From Turicibacter sp. (lineage in GTDB: Bacteria > Bacillota > Bacilli > MOL361 > Turicibacteraceae), in assembly GCA_030531025.1 (NCBI GenBank), contig JAUMTV010000063.1, forward strand, positions 1-19,559: a DNA stretch of 19,559 nucleotides, written 5' to 3'. The notes beneath the pieces were generated by a model. It was not told where the DNA came from. It searched no databases and worked only from the letters and a program-made list of their open reading frames with translations. Each line of letters opens with the position of its first letter. Position 1 is the first letter of the stretch. The position numbers and the translations under genes were made by a program. Below are positions 6,696-13,893 of the stretch, in pieces.

Positions 6696-7667
6696 ATGAG
6701 AGATCGATTTAATAGAGAAATTGATTATTTGAGACTTTCAATCACGGATAAATGTAACTTACGCTGTGTTTATTGTATGGAAGATAAGGAGCAAGACTTC
6801 TTAAAAAATAGTCATTTAATGACGAATGAAGAAATCATTAGAATCGTACGAGCATCGGCTAAATTAGGGATTAAAAAAATTAGATTAACAGGTGGAGAAC
6901 CATTAGCACGTCCAAAAGTAAGTGAGCTAATGGAACAGTTAAATCAAATTGATGGAATTGACGAAATTTATATGACAACTAATGGGACACTTTTTGCTGA
7001 TCAAGTGCATCTTTTTGCAAAGCACGGATTAAAAGGTGTCAACATTAGTTTAGATACATTAAAAGAAGATCGCTTCAAACAAATTACCCGTCGTGGGAGT
7101 TTATCAGACGTGTTACAGTTTATTGATGAATGTTTAAAGCATGAATTAAAGGTTAAAATCAATACGGTTTTAATGGATGGCGTGAATGATGATGAGATTT
7201 TAGACTTTGTTAAATTAACGTTAACTCACCCGATTGATGTTCGTTTTATTGAATTAATGCCAATTGGAATTGGGAAAAACCATAAGGGTGTGTCTAATAC
7301 AAAGATTTTAGAGATGATTCAATCGAATCATTTTGAGATTGAAGAAAGTGGACGAGCTAAAAAAGGTGGACCTGCTGAGTATATTAAAATTAATGGTGGG
7401 CTAGGACGTGTTGGTTTTATTAGTGCTGTTTCAAACTGTTTTTGCCAAGATTGTAATCGAATTCGTGTAACAGCAGATGGCTTTTTAAAACAGTGTTTAC
7501 ATTTTAGATTTGGGGTGAATCTAAAAGATCATCTTCGTGAGAGAATCAGCGATGAAGAATTAGTTCGTCTTATTTCTCAAAATATTTATGAAAAACCTGA
7601 AAAACATCTGTTTAATCAAAAAGATAAAAATGAAGAAATAAAGTTAATGAATCAAATTGGAGGATAA
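6696..7667 (+). CDS. moaA: MoaA, GTP 3',8-cyclase (radical SAM)
   Basis: MoaA uses two [4Fe-4S] clusters and S-adenosylmethionine to cyclise GTP, the first step of Moco synthesis. The 323-residue protein has the radical-SAM triad C20, C24, C27 in DKCNLRCVYCM, the SAM-binding LTGGEPL (64-70), and the second-cluster cysteines in CQDCNRIRVTADGFLKQC towards the C-terminus. It ends in Gly-Gly (QIGG), the C-terminal dipeptide required for activity in the family. The start follows the moaC stop by one base; AAGGAG lies at about 6675, inside moaC, so translation is probably coupled. Confidence 0.96.
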   Translation: MRDRFNREIDYLRLSITDKCNLRCVYCMEDKEQDFLKNSHLMTNEEIIRIVRASAKLGIKKIRLTGGEPLARPKVSELMEQLNQIDGIDEIYMTTNGTLFADQVHLFAKHGLKGVNISLDTLKEDRFKQITRRGSLSDVLQFIDECLKHELKVKINTVLMDGVNDDEILDFVKLTLTHPIDVRFIELMPIGIGKNHKGVSNTKILEMIQSNHFEIEESGRAKKGGPAEYIKINGGLGRVGFISAVSNCFCQDCNRIRVTADGFLKQCLHFRFGVNLKDHLRERISDEELVRLISQNIYEKPEKHLFNQKDKNEEIKLMNQIGG

Positions 7668-7671
7668 CGAC

Positions 7672-8112
7672 ATGAGTAAAGTAATTGCGATTTGTACAAG
7701 TGAAAAAAAGGGAACAGCTAAATATATGGTAGAAGAGGCCACTTTAATTGAAAATCACGGAATTGAAGGAGATGCACATGCTGGAAAGTGGCATCGTCAA
7801 GTTAGTTTATTAGCACTTGAAAAAATTGAAGATTTCAATAATAAAGGAGCAAATGTTGATTTTGGGGCCTTCGGTGAAAACTTAGTTATTTCAGGAATTA
7901 AATTAAATGAATTACCAGTTGGACAAAAAATTCAAATTGGAGAAGTGGAATTAGAAGTCACGCAAATTGGGAAAGAGTGTCATACACGCTGTGCCATTTA
8001 TTATCGTGTGGGACAATGTATCATGCCTAAAAACGGAATCTTCACACGCGTTTTAAAAGGTGGAAAAATTAAAGTTAATGATGAATGTGTATTAATCGAA
8101 GAAGCTAAATAA
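7672..8112 (+). CDS. MOSC-domain protein, last gene of the Moco run
   Basis: MOSC domains occur at the C-terminus of Moco sulfurases and in stand-alone proteins thought to handle sulfur or Moco. This is a stand-alone 146-residue form: GIEGDAHAGKWHRQVSLLA near residue 30, FGENLV, and KECHTRCAIYYRVGQCIMP near 100 with the conserved cysteines, followed by KNGIFTRVLKGG. Such small proteins are common beside moaA, moaB and moaC in clostridia-like bacteria. The start at 7672 lies just behind GGAGG (7659-7663), which is inside the end of moaA; a longer frame reading back to 7657 is not needed. A strong terminator follows the stop by five bases. The exact biochemical role is unknown. Confidence 0.9.
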   Translation: MSKVIAICTSEKKGTAKYMVEEATLIENHGIEGDAHAGKWHRQVSLLALEKIEDFNNKGANVDFGAFGENLVISGIKLNELPVGQKIQIGEVELEVTQIGKECHTRCAIYYRVGQCIMPKNGIFTRVLKGGKIKVNDECVLIEEAK

Positions 8113-8117
8113 CAAAG

Positions 8118-8142
8118 AAGACCAATTTTTTGGTCTTTTTTT
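8118..8142 (+). terminator. Intrinsic terminator of the Moco operon
   Basis: AAGACCAA (8118-8125), loop TTTT, TTGGTCTT (8130-8137), then a run of T to 8142. It closes the long + strand run that begins after the riboswitch. Confidence 0.9.
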
Positions 8143-8217
8143 GTTTATTTGCAACTTTATCTAGTAAAATTCTGTCTAAGAGAGTGGATCCAAAAGTCAG
8201 ATGATAAGGAGGATGAA

Positions 8218-8772
8218 ATGAAAAAGGTTATAATGATGCCATGGTGTCGAGATTATAGTCAATTAGAGGAAGTGCAACTGGTTAAAAAAGCAATGAAACA
8301 AGATGATTTAGCCTTTTTAGAGTTAATGAAGCGTTATGAGGGCTATTTTACTCAGATTGCTTATCGATATGTGAAGCATGATTAGGAAGTTTTAGATTTA
8401 ATTCAAGAATTAGCTTACAAGGGGTTATTAACAATTAACCAGTTGAAGGAACCGAAGTATTTTAAAACATGGATGACAAGAATTTTAATGAATTTAGCGA
8501 TAGATTCGATTCAAAAAGTAGATTTTTTAGAACTTGATGAAGGAATGATGAAACCTCAGCGTGTTTTTTCAATTGAGGAAAAGATTGATTTGCATGAAGC
8601 CATCAAGAACTTACGACCTGAATATCAATCTGTCATTCATTTAAAGTATTTTGATGATTTGAGTATTGAGGAGATTGCGACTCAACTAGGAATGAGTTCA
8701 AATACGGTCAAGAGTCATTTAAGAAGAGGGAAGCGAGAACTTCGATTGATGTTAAAGGAGGAGAGTTGCTAA
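8218..8772 (+). pseudogene. ECF-like sigma-70 family factor interrupted by in-frame TAG
   Basis: Read through TAG at 8383-8385, the frame gives one 184-residue protein of the sigma-70 family. Residues 14-55 resemble region 2 (QLVKKAMKQDDLAFLELMKR, then YVKHD), and the segment after the stop continues region 2 without a shift (EVLDLIQELAYKG, then EPKYFKTWMTRILMNLAID). Region 4 follows near the C-terminus: EAIKNLRPEYQSVIHLKYF, then the helix-turn-helix LSIEEIATQLGMSSNTVKSHLRRGKREL. In relatives the stopped codon is usually acidic, so GAG to TAG is the simplest cause. AAGGAGG at 8206-8212 fits the start at 8218. No good restart signal precedes the second half. It overlaps the next gene by one base (TAATG), so the pair was built to be co-translated. 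A sequencing error cannot be excluded. Confidence 0.85.
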
Positions 8773-10223
8773 TGAATTCAAAAGTATATGAAGAAGCCGT
8801 ATTAAAAGGGATAACGCGTGCTAAAACTGAAATGAAGCAACATAAAAAACCGATGAAGTGGAAAAAAACGATGTCAATAGCAGCCTCTGTTGGAATCGTA
8901 GGTATCATTAGATTAAGTCAGCCAGAGGTGGCAAAAGCATTACAAGAAATGACGCAATCATTCAATGCGTTCTCAGCACATTTATTTGGAGAACCAGCCG
9001 GAAGGTTTCAAGAAGTGGCTAAAATGATTGGGGTATCAGAAGTTGATGAAGAAACAACCATAACACTAGATGAAGTTGTATTAGATGATAATCTTTTAAT
9101 GATGGCACTAACGGTAGAGAGTGACTTTTTAGTTGGCTATGAGAAATTAAATGAAAATGATTTTTTTAATTTAGAGTATTATTTATTTGTTAATGGGAAA
9201 GAAACGATGGCTAATAGTCCAAAAGTTCGTCAAATTGATGAGAAAACCGGAGCCATTATTATTGAAGCAAGTATGGGCGATCTTCATTTACCAGATGAAG
9301 TTAACATTGATTTAAGAATTAGTCAGTTAACACGTGGATTTGAGTCATTAAAAGGAAAATGGAATTTTAAGTTTAAAGCCTCTAAATTATTAGGAGGAGA
9401 ACGTTTGAATCCGGATGCTACAATAGAGTATGAAAGGACAATGATTTCAGCTAATCAAGTCGTAAAAAGCCAGTTAGCTAATACGATTTATATGAGTGTT
9501 GAAGGGGAATCAGCTGATGACGTTTTTTATGAACTAGAAGATTTAGTCATTAAGGGTTCAAACCAACAGCTTTACGATGTAGATGATTTTAAAGGGAGCT
9601 TAGATTCTGAGAAAAAAGAAGCAGCTTTGAAATTAAGAGTGGATTCGAATTGGTCCGCTTTAGAGTGGATTGAGATTTATCCCAGAACAACCGAGCGGTA
9701 TTGTTATATTGTGAAAGATAAAATTCATTATCAGATTTATCAAACACCAAACACTCAAGTGATTGATGATCAATACCAAGCGATTACAAGAAAACCAACT
9801 GATCAGGAATTAGCATCAGGATTTGCCTTAGATGAAGTCATTTATTATTTGAATTTACAAAAATCAACCGAATTTAAAATTCTAACTGAGTTTATTGGAG
9901 AAGAAATATGGGTGAACTCAACTGAAAAAGTAATGATAGAAGATATTGAATTAATGAAGGATGAAGTGAAGATTATCTTTAGACTTCCAGATACTTATTG
10001 GCCATATAATTTAAGTAGTCTTGTTTTATTTGATGAAGAGTTGAATGATTATGCTCGACGAGAAGGACAATCAGTGATGGCGGTAGAAGATCAATCGCAA
10101 GGGTTATATAGTGTTAGATTTGATCAAATCGATACGTCAAAAGCATACACTATTGCCATTCCGTTGATGCCAGAGTTAAATGATGAAGAACCAGCTTGGA
10201 GTTTACGAATTCCGTTAAAATAG
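8772..10223 (+). CDS. Membrane-anchored anti-sigma-like protein (DUF4179 type)
   Basis: This 483-residue protein has a short basic cytoplasmic N-terminus (about 1-32), one short hydrophobic segment near 33-48 (SIAASVGIVGIIRL), and a long extracellular part. That topology, and its position directly behind an ECF-like sigma gene with a one-base overlap, match the DUF4179 group of anti-sigma or sigma-effector proteins. The outer part (TLDEVVLDDNLLMMALTV, then a FVNGKE segment) resembles the beta-rich domains of that group. The start at 8772 sits behind AAAGGAGGAG. No enzyme motif is visible. If its sigma partner is really truncated, this gene is an orphan whose transcription could still continue from the upstream promoter. 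Family placement is from memory of sequence style. Confidence 0.7.
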   Translation: MNSKVYEEAVLKGITRAKTEMKQHKKPMKWKKTMSIAASVGIVGIIRLSQPEVAKALQEMTQSFNAFSAHLFGEPAGRFQEVAKMIGVSEVDEETTITLDEVVLDDNLLMMALTVESDFLVGYEKLNENDFFNLEYYLFVNGKETMANSPKVRQIDEKTGAIIIEASMGDLHLPDEVNIDLRISQLTRGFESLKGKWNFKFKASKLLGGERLNPDATIEYERTMISANQVVKSQLANTIYMSVEGESADDVFYELEDLVIKGSNQQLYDVDDFKGSLDSEKKEAALKLRVDSNWSALEWIEIYPRTTERYCYIVKDKIHYQIYQTPNTQVIDDQYQAITRKPTDQELASGFALDEVIYYLNLQKSTEFKILTEFIGEEIWVNSTEKVMIEDIELMKDEVKIIFRLPDTYWPYNLSSLVLFDEELNDYARREGQSVMAVEDQSQGLYSVRFDQIDTSKAYTIAIPLMPELNDEEPAWSLRIPLK

Positions 10224-10251
10224 AGAAAATTTTAAAGAATTAGGAACCTAA

Positions 10252-10299
10252 AAAGAGCCTTATGTCATATATTGGACATTAGATAGAGGCTCTTTTTTA
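10252..10299 (+). terminator. Intrinsic terminator after the anti-sigma-like gene
   Basis: AAAGAGCCT (10252-10260) pairs with AGGCTCTTT (10287-10295), with an inner ATGTC/GACAT pairing, then TTTT(T)AT. Confidence 0.85.
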
Positions 10300-10358
10300 T
10301 TTATGAGAATAGCTTTTATCTAAAAAATCAAGAAAAAATTAAAAAATCTTTGTCATGA

Positions 10359-10391
10359 CTTGTTGAAATAATTAACAAGCGGTCCTATAAT
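10359..10391 (+). promoter_or_regulatory. Sigma-A-type promoter with overlapping inverted repeat
   Basis: TTGAAA (10363-10368), a 17-base spacer, and TATAAT (10386-10391) form a near-consensus housekeeping promoter 43 bases before the gene at 10434. CTTGTT (10359-10364) and AACAAG (10374-10379) are an inverted repeat with a nine-base gap that covers the -35 box and could be an operator. Confidence 0.7.
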
Positions 10392-10433
10392 AGATGTGAA
10401 AAGAAAGGGTTTACAAAAAGTGGGGGAATTTAA

Positions 10434-10946
10434 ATGAAAGATGAAAATTTGAAAATTATTTTACCGAACCATTTACAAGGGCGTTATTTAGATAAAAAAG
10501 TGATTCCAATGTTATGTGGATTAAAAAAGATGCTGTTACATTTAGTAGAGGTTAATGGAGATGCAACTCTGTTAAGACAATGGGAAAAACGCTGTTATAA
10601 AGCTTATTGCATTAATGAAATACAAGATTTGATTTTAGAAAGTTATCAAGAAGATTGGCCTGAAATTATTAAAGAACACCTTTTAAGAAAAGATCCTGTT
10701 GAACTAGGGGCAAGTGCCATTGATATTTATTTAGTTGCTTATGTAACTGAAACGTTTGGAGTTGGAAAAGAGACCTTTGTGCAGTATATTAAAGATTTGG
10801 GTATTACAACAAAAGATAATACAGCAAATGCCATTTGGAGGGTTGGTAAAAATGATGGTGTTTATTTAGGTGTTTTAAATTCAGATGGAACAATTCGAGA
10901 TATTAATTTTTTCCGTCAATGGACAAAAACAGATTTTGCTTATTAA
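10434..10946 (+). CDS. Unrecognised 170-residue cytoplasmic protein
   Basis: I do not recognise this family. The protein has no signal peptide or membrane segment. It is mainly alpha-helical in appearance up to about residue 125 (LRQWEKRCYKAYCINEIQDL, then DPVELGASAIDIYLVAYV), then turns to a short beta-like tail with NDGVYLGVLNSDGTIRDINF and an aromatic end. Three cysteines lie at about 28, 55 and 60. It is monocistronic, with its own promoter (10363-10391) and terminator (10979-11014). Ribosome binding is through GGGGGAA at about 10422-10428. Codon use looks like that of its neighbours. Confidence 0.75.
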   Translation: MKDENLKIILPNHLQGRYLDKKVIPMLCGLKKMLLHLVEVNGDATLLRQWEKRCYKAYCINEIQDLILESYQEDWPEIIKEHLLRKDPVELGASAIDIYLVAYVTETFGVGKETFVQYIKDLGITTKDNTANAIWRVGKNDGVYLGVLNSDGTIRDINFFRQWTKTDFAY

Positions 10947-10978
10947 GGAGTGATTTCCATTAATTCATTAAGATGAGA

Positions 10979-11014
10979 AAAGACAAGGGGGAGAGTGGGC
11001 CTATGTCTTTTTTT
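10979..11014 (+). terminator. Intrinsic terminator after the 10434 gene
   Basis: AAAGACAAGG (10979-10988) pairs with CCTATGTCTTT (11000-11010) with one bulged base, followed by T to 11014. Confidence 0.8.
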
Positions 11015-11119
11015 GTATACTCAAACGTTACTTTAGCCGTTGAATGAGAAAGTAGGGGTGACATAGCTATGAGTTTAGAGTTATCTCACAGAGGATTAGC
11101 TAAATATCCATCTGCTTTT

Positions 11120-11962
11120 TTAATTGAAAAACTGTTGGATGAGTTCTTTAATTCGGGGGTTGAGTTTTTCTTGTCTTCTTGTAATGAATACAATATTTGT
11201 GTAAAGCTCTTGATCTTCTAAAGTAACAGCGATTAAATCAGTGTCATTTACTAGAGGAAGAGCACTTTGTGGGATGATTGCTATTCCTAGTCCAAGTTTG
11301 GCCCAAATGAGAGAGGTGCGACAATCATCGCTCGACATCTTAATAAATGGATTAAAATGAAGGTTTAAGCAATAATCTGTGACAAGTGGGAGATATCGTT
11401 GATGAATGATAAGTGGGAGATTTTTATAATTTTTCATCTGTGTCATTGAAGGATTTAAATATTGATCTTTCCCAACAGCGACCATTGCCTCTTTCCTTAA
11501 TTCGTAGATTTCAACTTGACTTTGATCAAAAGGGGTTCTGACAATACCAACATCAATGTTATGAGCTAATAATAAGTCAATTATTTCGTAGGTAGAACCT
11601 TCATGAATTCGAAATGATAAGTGAGGATTTTTAACTATATAGCCTTGGATTTCTCTTACTAAGACAGAGTTAGAAGAGGTAATCCCAATACGAACCATTT
11701 CATGTTGTGTATCCTTTAGCTCATGAGCGGTCATTTCGCTTAAAGCAATCATTTGAAGACTTCGTTTATAGAAAAGGCGTCCCGCTTGTGTAAGTTCGAT
11801 TTTACGATGCCCACGGTTAATTAATTGAACACCTAATTCTTCTTCTAATTGTTTTAGTTGCATGGATAAGGGAGGTTGTGCCATATGAAGGGCTTGTGCT
11901 GCTTTTGAGATGGTCCCCTCTTCAACGATGGTTTTAAAGTAAATCATTTGTTTAATCTCCAT
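11120..11962 (-). CDS. LysR-family transcriptional regulator
   Basis: A 280-residue LysR-type regulator. The N-terminal winged helix-turn-helix is clear: YFKTIVEEGTISKAAQALHM, then QPPLSMQLKQLEEELGVQLINR and an RKIELTQAGRLFYKR wing (residues about 8-70). A linker helix and a two-lobe periplasmic-binding-protein-like effector domain follow (GITSSNSVLVREIQGYI, NIDVGIVRTPF, then GLGIAIIPQSALPLV). The effector is unknown. GGAGGACATT upstream supports the start at 11962. It is divergent from the ABC exporter pair, the usual place for a LysR target, so it may control those genes and itself from the 230-base AT-rich gap. The length is slightly short for the family but complete. Confidence 0.92.
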   Translation of the reverse strand: MEIKQMIYFKTIVEEGTISKAAQALHMAQPPLSMQLKQLEEELGVQLINRGHRKIELTQAGRLFYKRSLQMIALSEMTAHELKDTQHEMVRIGITSSNSVLVREIQGYIVKNPHLSFRIHEGSTYEIIDLLLAHNIDVGIVRTPFDQSQVEIYELRKEAMVAVGKDQYLNPSMTQMKNYKNLPLIIHQRYLPLVTDYCLNLHFNPFIKMSSDDCRTSLIWAKLGLGIAIIPQSALPLVNDTDLIAVTLEDQELYTNIVFITRRQEKLNPRIKELIQQFFN

Positions 11963-12010
11963 AATGTCCTCCTATATTTAAAAAGTATATTAACTATATT
12001 TTATATATAT

Positions 12011-12039
12011 TATACATATATTAACATTTCGATTATAAT
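12011..12039 (+). promoter_or_regulatory. Candidate promoter of the ABC exporter operon
   Basis: TATACA (12011-12016), a 17-base spacer and TATAAT (12034-12039). The predicted start point, about 12046, coincides with the first base of repeat copy 2, which would therefore form the mRNA leader. The region just before it is an AT palindrome-rich stretch (about 11985-12025) with TTAACTATA and TATATTAA arms, a possible LysR site, but this is weak. Confidence 0.5.
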
Positions 12040-12044
12040 AAGGC

Positions 12045-12173
12045 AATGTAAGTCCCAATAAGTTTTTCGCAACGTAAAAACTTTTAGTGGGACTATAGGA
12101 TGTCTTAGTAGCAAAGCTTTTTGTTAACTAAGACTGATACCAAAAATGTGAAATACATTTTAGTTTCTATAAA
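12045..12173 (+). repeat. Interspersed structured repeat, short form (copy 2)
   Basis: 129 bases with all three hairpins of the family: AGTCCCA (12051-12057) with TGGGACT (12088-12094), continuing into AAGTTTTT with AAAAACTT; GTCTTAGT (12102-12109) with ACTAAGAC (12127-12134); and AAAATGT (12143-12149) with ACATTTT (12155-12161). Its ends (ATGTAAG, TTCTATAAAG) are degenerate versions of the CTATATAA/TTATATAG termini. It lies entirely between the exporter promoter and the exporter ribosome binding site. Confidence 0.8.
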
Positions 12174-12192
12174 GAAAGAAGGAGGGGATGGT

Positions 12193-13893
12193 ATGTGGAG
12201 AAAGTATATTAAGCCCTATCGTTTTCAAGCGATGATTGGTTTCTTATTTAAAATGATTGAAGCATTCTTTGAGCTACTAGTTCCATTAGTTGTAGCTCGT
12301 ATTATTGATGATGGAATTGCGTATCAAGATCAACCGTATATTTTTAAAATGGGAGCTATTTTATTTTTATTAGCTATCGTTGGTTATGGGTGTGCTCTCG
12401 TGTGTCAATATTTTGCGTCGAAGACCTCTCAAGGGGTCGGAACTTACTTAAGAAATGATTTGTTTAAAGCGATTAATGCTTATGATTATGAGACGATTGA
12501 CACGATTGGAACCCCGTCATTGATTACGCGTCTGACCAATGATGTCAATCAATTACAAGTCGCTGTTGCGATGGCAATTCGTTTAGTTTCACGATCACCA
12601 TTTATCATTATTGGGTCATTCATCATGGCGTTTAGAATCAATGTTCAAATGGCACTAATTTTCTTAATGAGTGTGCCATTACTGGCCTTATCCATTTATT
12701 TAGTTATGTCTAAGTCTTTACCGTTATATATGAAAATTCAAAAACAACTAGATCATGTTTCATTAATCTGTCGTGAAAATTTATCAGGGATTCGTGTGAT
12801 TCGTGCGTTTTCAAAACAAGAGCAAGAAAAAAATAGATTTGCACATGCTACTTGGCAACAAAGAGAGACACAAGTCAAGGTTGGTAAGGTGTCAGCTTTA
12901 TTAAATCCAACCACTAATATTATTGTGAATTGTGCAATTATGCTCATATTGTCTGTTGGTGGAGTTAAGGTTAATGTTGGTGAGTTAACACAAGGTGAGG
13001 TCATTGCCTTGATTAATTACATGAATCAAATTTTATTATCTATGTTTGTCTTTGCTAATGTGGTGGTTATTTTTAATAAGGCAAGTGCTAGCTATAAAAG
13101 GGTAGAAGAAGTATTAGCCATTCAACCGAGTATTTATGGTGGTCAACAGGCGATAGGTATTAGTGAAGCCAGTTTGATTCATTTTGATCGGGTGTCTTTT
13201 TCTTATCAACAAGCAGAGGCATTAAAAAATTTAAGTTTTGAGATTCATTCAGGGGAAACCATTGGAATCATTGGTGGAACAGGTTCGGGAAAAACGACTC
13301 TAATCAACTTAATTTCACGTTTTTATGAAACGACGGAGGGACAAATTTATATTAAAGGTATTCCGATTCAAGATTATTCGCTTCCCGTATTAAGAGAAAT
13401 GATTGGCTTAGTCCCTCAAAAGGCAGTTTTATTTACGGGCACCATTAAGGAAAATATACGTTGGGGAAAAAAAGATGCTTCTAATGAGGAAATCCAAGAA
13501 GCGTTAGAAGTTGCGCAAGCAACCTTTGTTAATGAGTTAGAAGCGGGGATTCATACACACATTCATCAAGGAGGAAAAAATTTGTCTGGTGGTCAACGAC
13601 AACGATTAACGATTGCGAGAGCGTTAGTGAAAAAGCCAGAGATTTTAATTCTTGATGATAGTGCCAGTGCTTTAGATTTTGTGACGGATGCGGCGTTAAG
13701 AAAGGAATTATCGACGTTAAAAAGTACAACGATTATTGTTTCTCAACGGGTAAGTAGCATCATGCACGCTGATCAGATATTAGTATTAAATCATGGGGAA
13801 TTAGTCGGAATAGGGACTCATGAGCAATTAATGAAGACGTGTGCCATTTATCAAGAGATTACAACCTCTCAATTATCAAAGGAGGTAGTTTAA
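12193..13893 (+). CDS. ABC exporter half-transporter, degenerate-site subunit
   Basis: A 567-residue half-transporter: six-helix ABC-exporter membrane domain (about 1-310) fused to a nucleotide-binding domain. Walker A is GGTGSGKT (361-368) and the signature LSGGQ (464-468) is canonical. The Walker B end is LILDD, with Asp at 489 where the catalytic Glu should be, and the H-loop residue is Gln (Q518 in SQRVSS) instead of His. This is the pattern of the degenerate-site partner in heterodimeric exporters such as TM287/288, BmrCD or LmrCD. GGAGGGG at 12181 fixes the start at 12193; frames extending upstream read into the repeat. It overlaps its partner gene by one base. The substrate is unknown; drug, peptide or lipid export are options. 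Confidence 0.93.
   Translation: MWRKYIKPYRFQAMIGFLFKMIEAFFELLVPLVVARIIDDGIAYQDQPYIFKMGAILFLLAIVGYGCALVCQYFASKTSQGVGTYLRNDLFKAINAYDYETIDTIGTPSLITRLTNDVNQLQVAVAMAIRLVSRSPFIIIGSFIMAFRINVQMALIFLMSVPLLALSIYLVMSKSLPLYMKIQKQLDHVSLICRENLSGIRVIRAFSKQEQEKNRFAHATWQQRETQVKVGKVSALLNPTTNIIVNCAIMLILSVGGVKVNVGELTQGEVIALINYMNQILLSMFVFANVVVIFNKASASYKRVEEVLAIQPSIYGGQQAIGISEASLIHFDRVSFSYQQAEALKNLSFEIHSGETIGIIGGTGSGKTTLINLISRFYETTEGQIYIKGIPIQDYSLPVLREMIGLVPQKAVLFTGTIKENIRWGKKDASNEEIQEALEVAQATFVNELEAGIHTHIHQGGKNLSGGQRQRLTIARALVKKPEILILDDSASALDFVTDAALRKELSTLKSTTIIVSQRVSSIMHADQILVLNHGELVGIGTHEQLMKTCAIYQEITTSQLSKEVV

Noticed and set aside
11069..11221. 50-codon + strand frame starting ATG 11069 with AGGGGTGA upstream
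   Set aside because: Most of it is antisense to the conserved end of the LysR gene and it resembles nothing; the binding site alone is not enough.
12121..12192. N-terminal extension of the first ABC subunit by 24 codons
   Set aside because: It translates repeat copy 2, has no binding site, and a strong one (12181) precedes ATG 12193.
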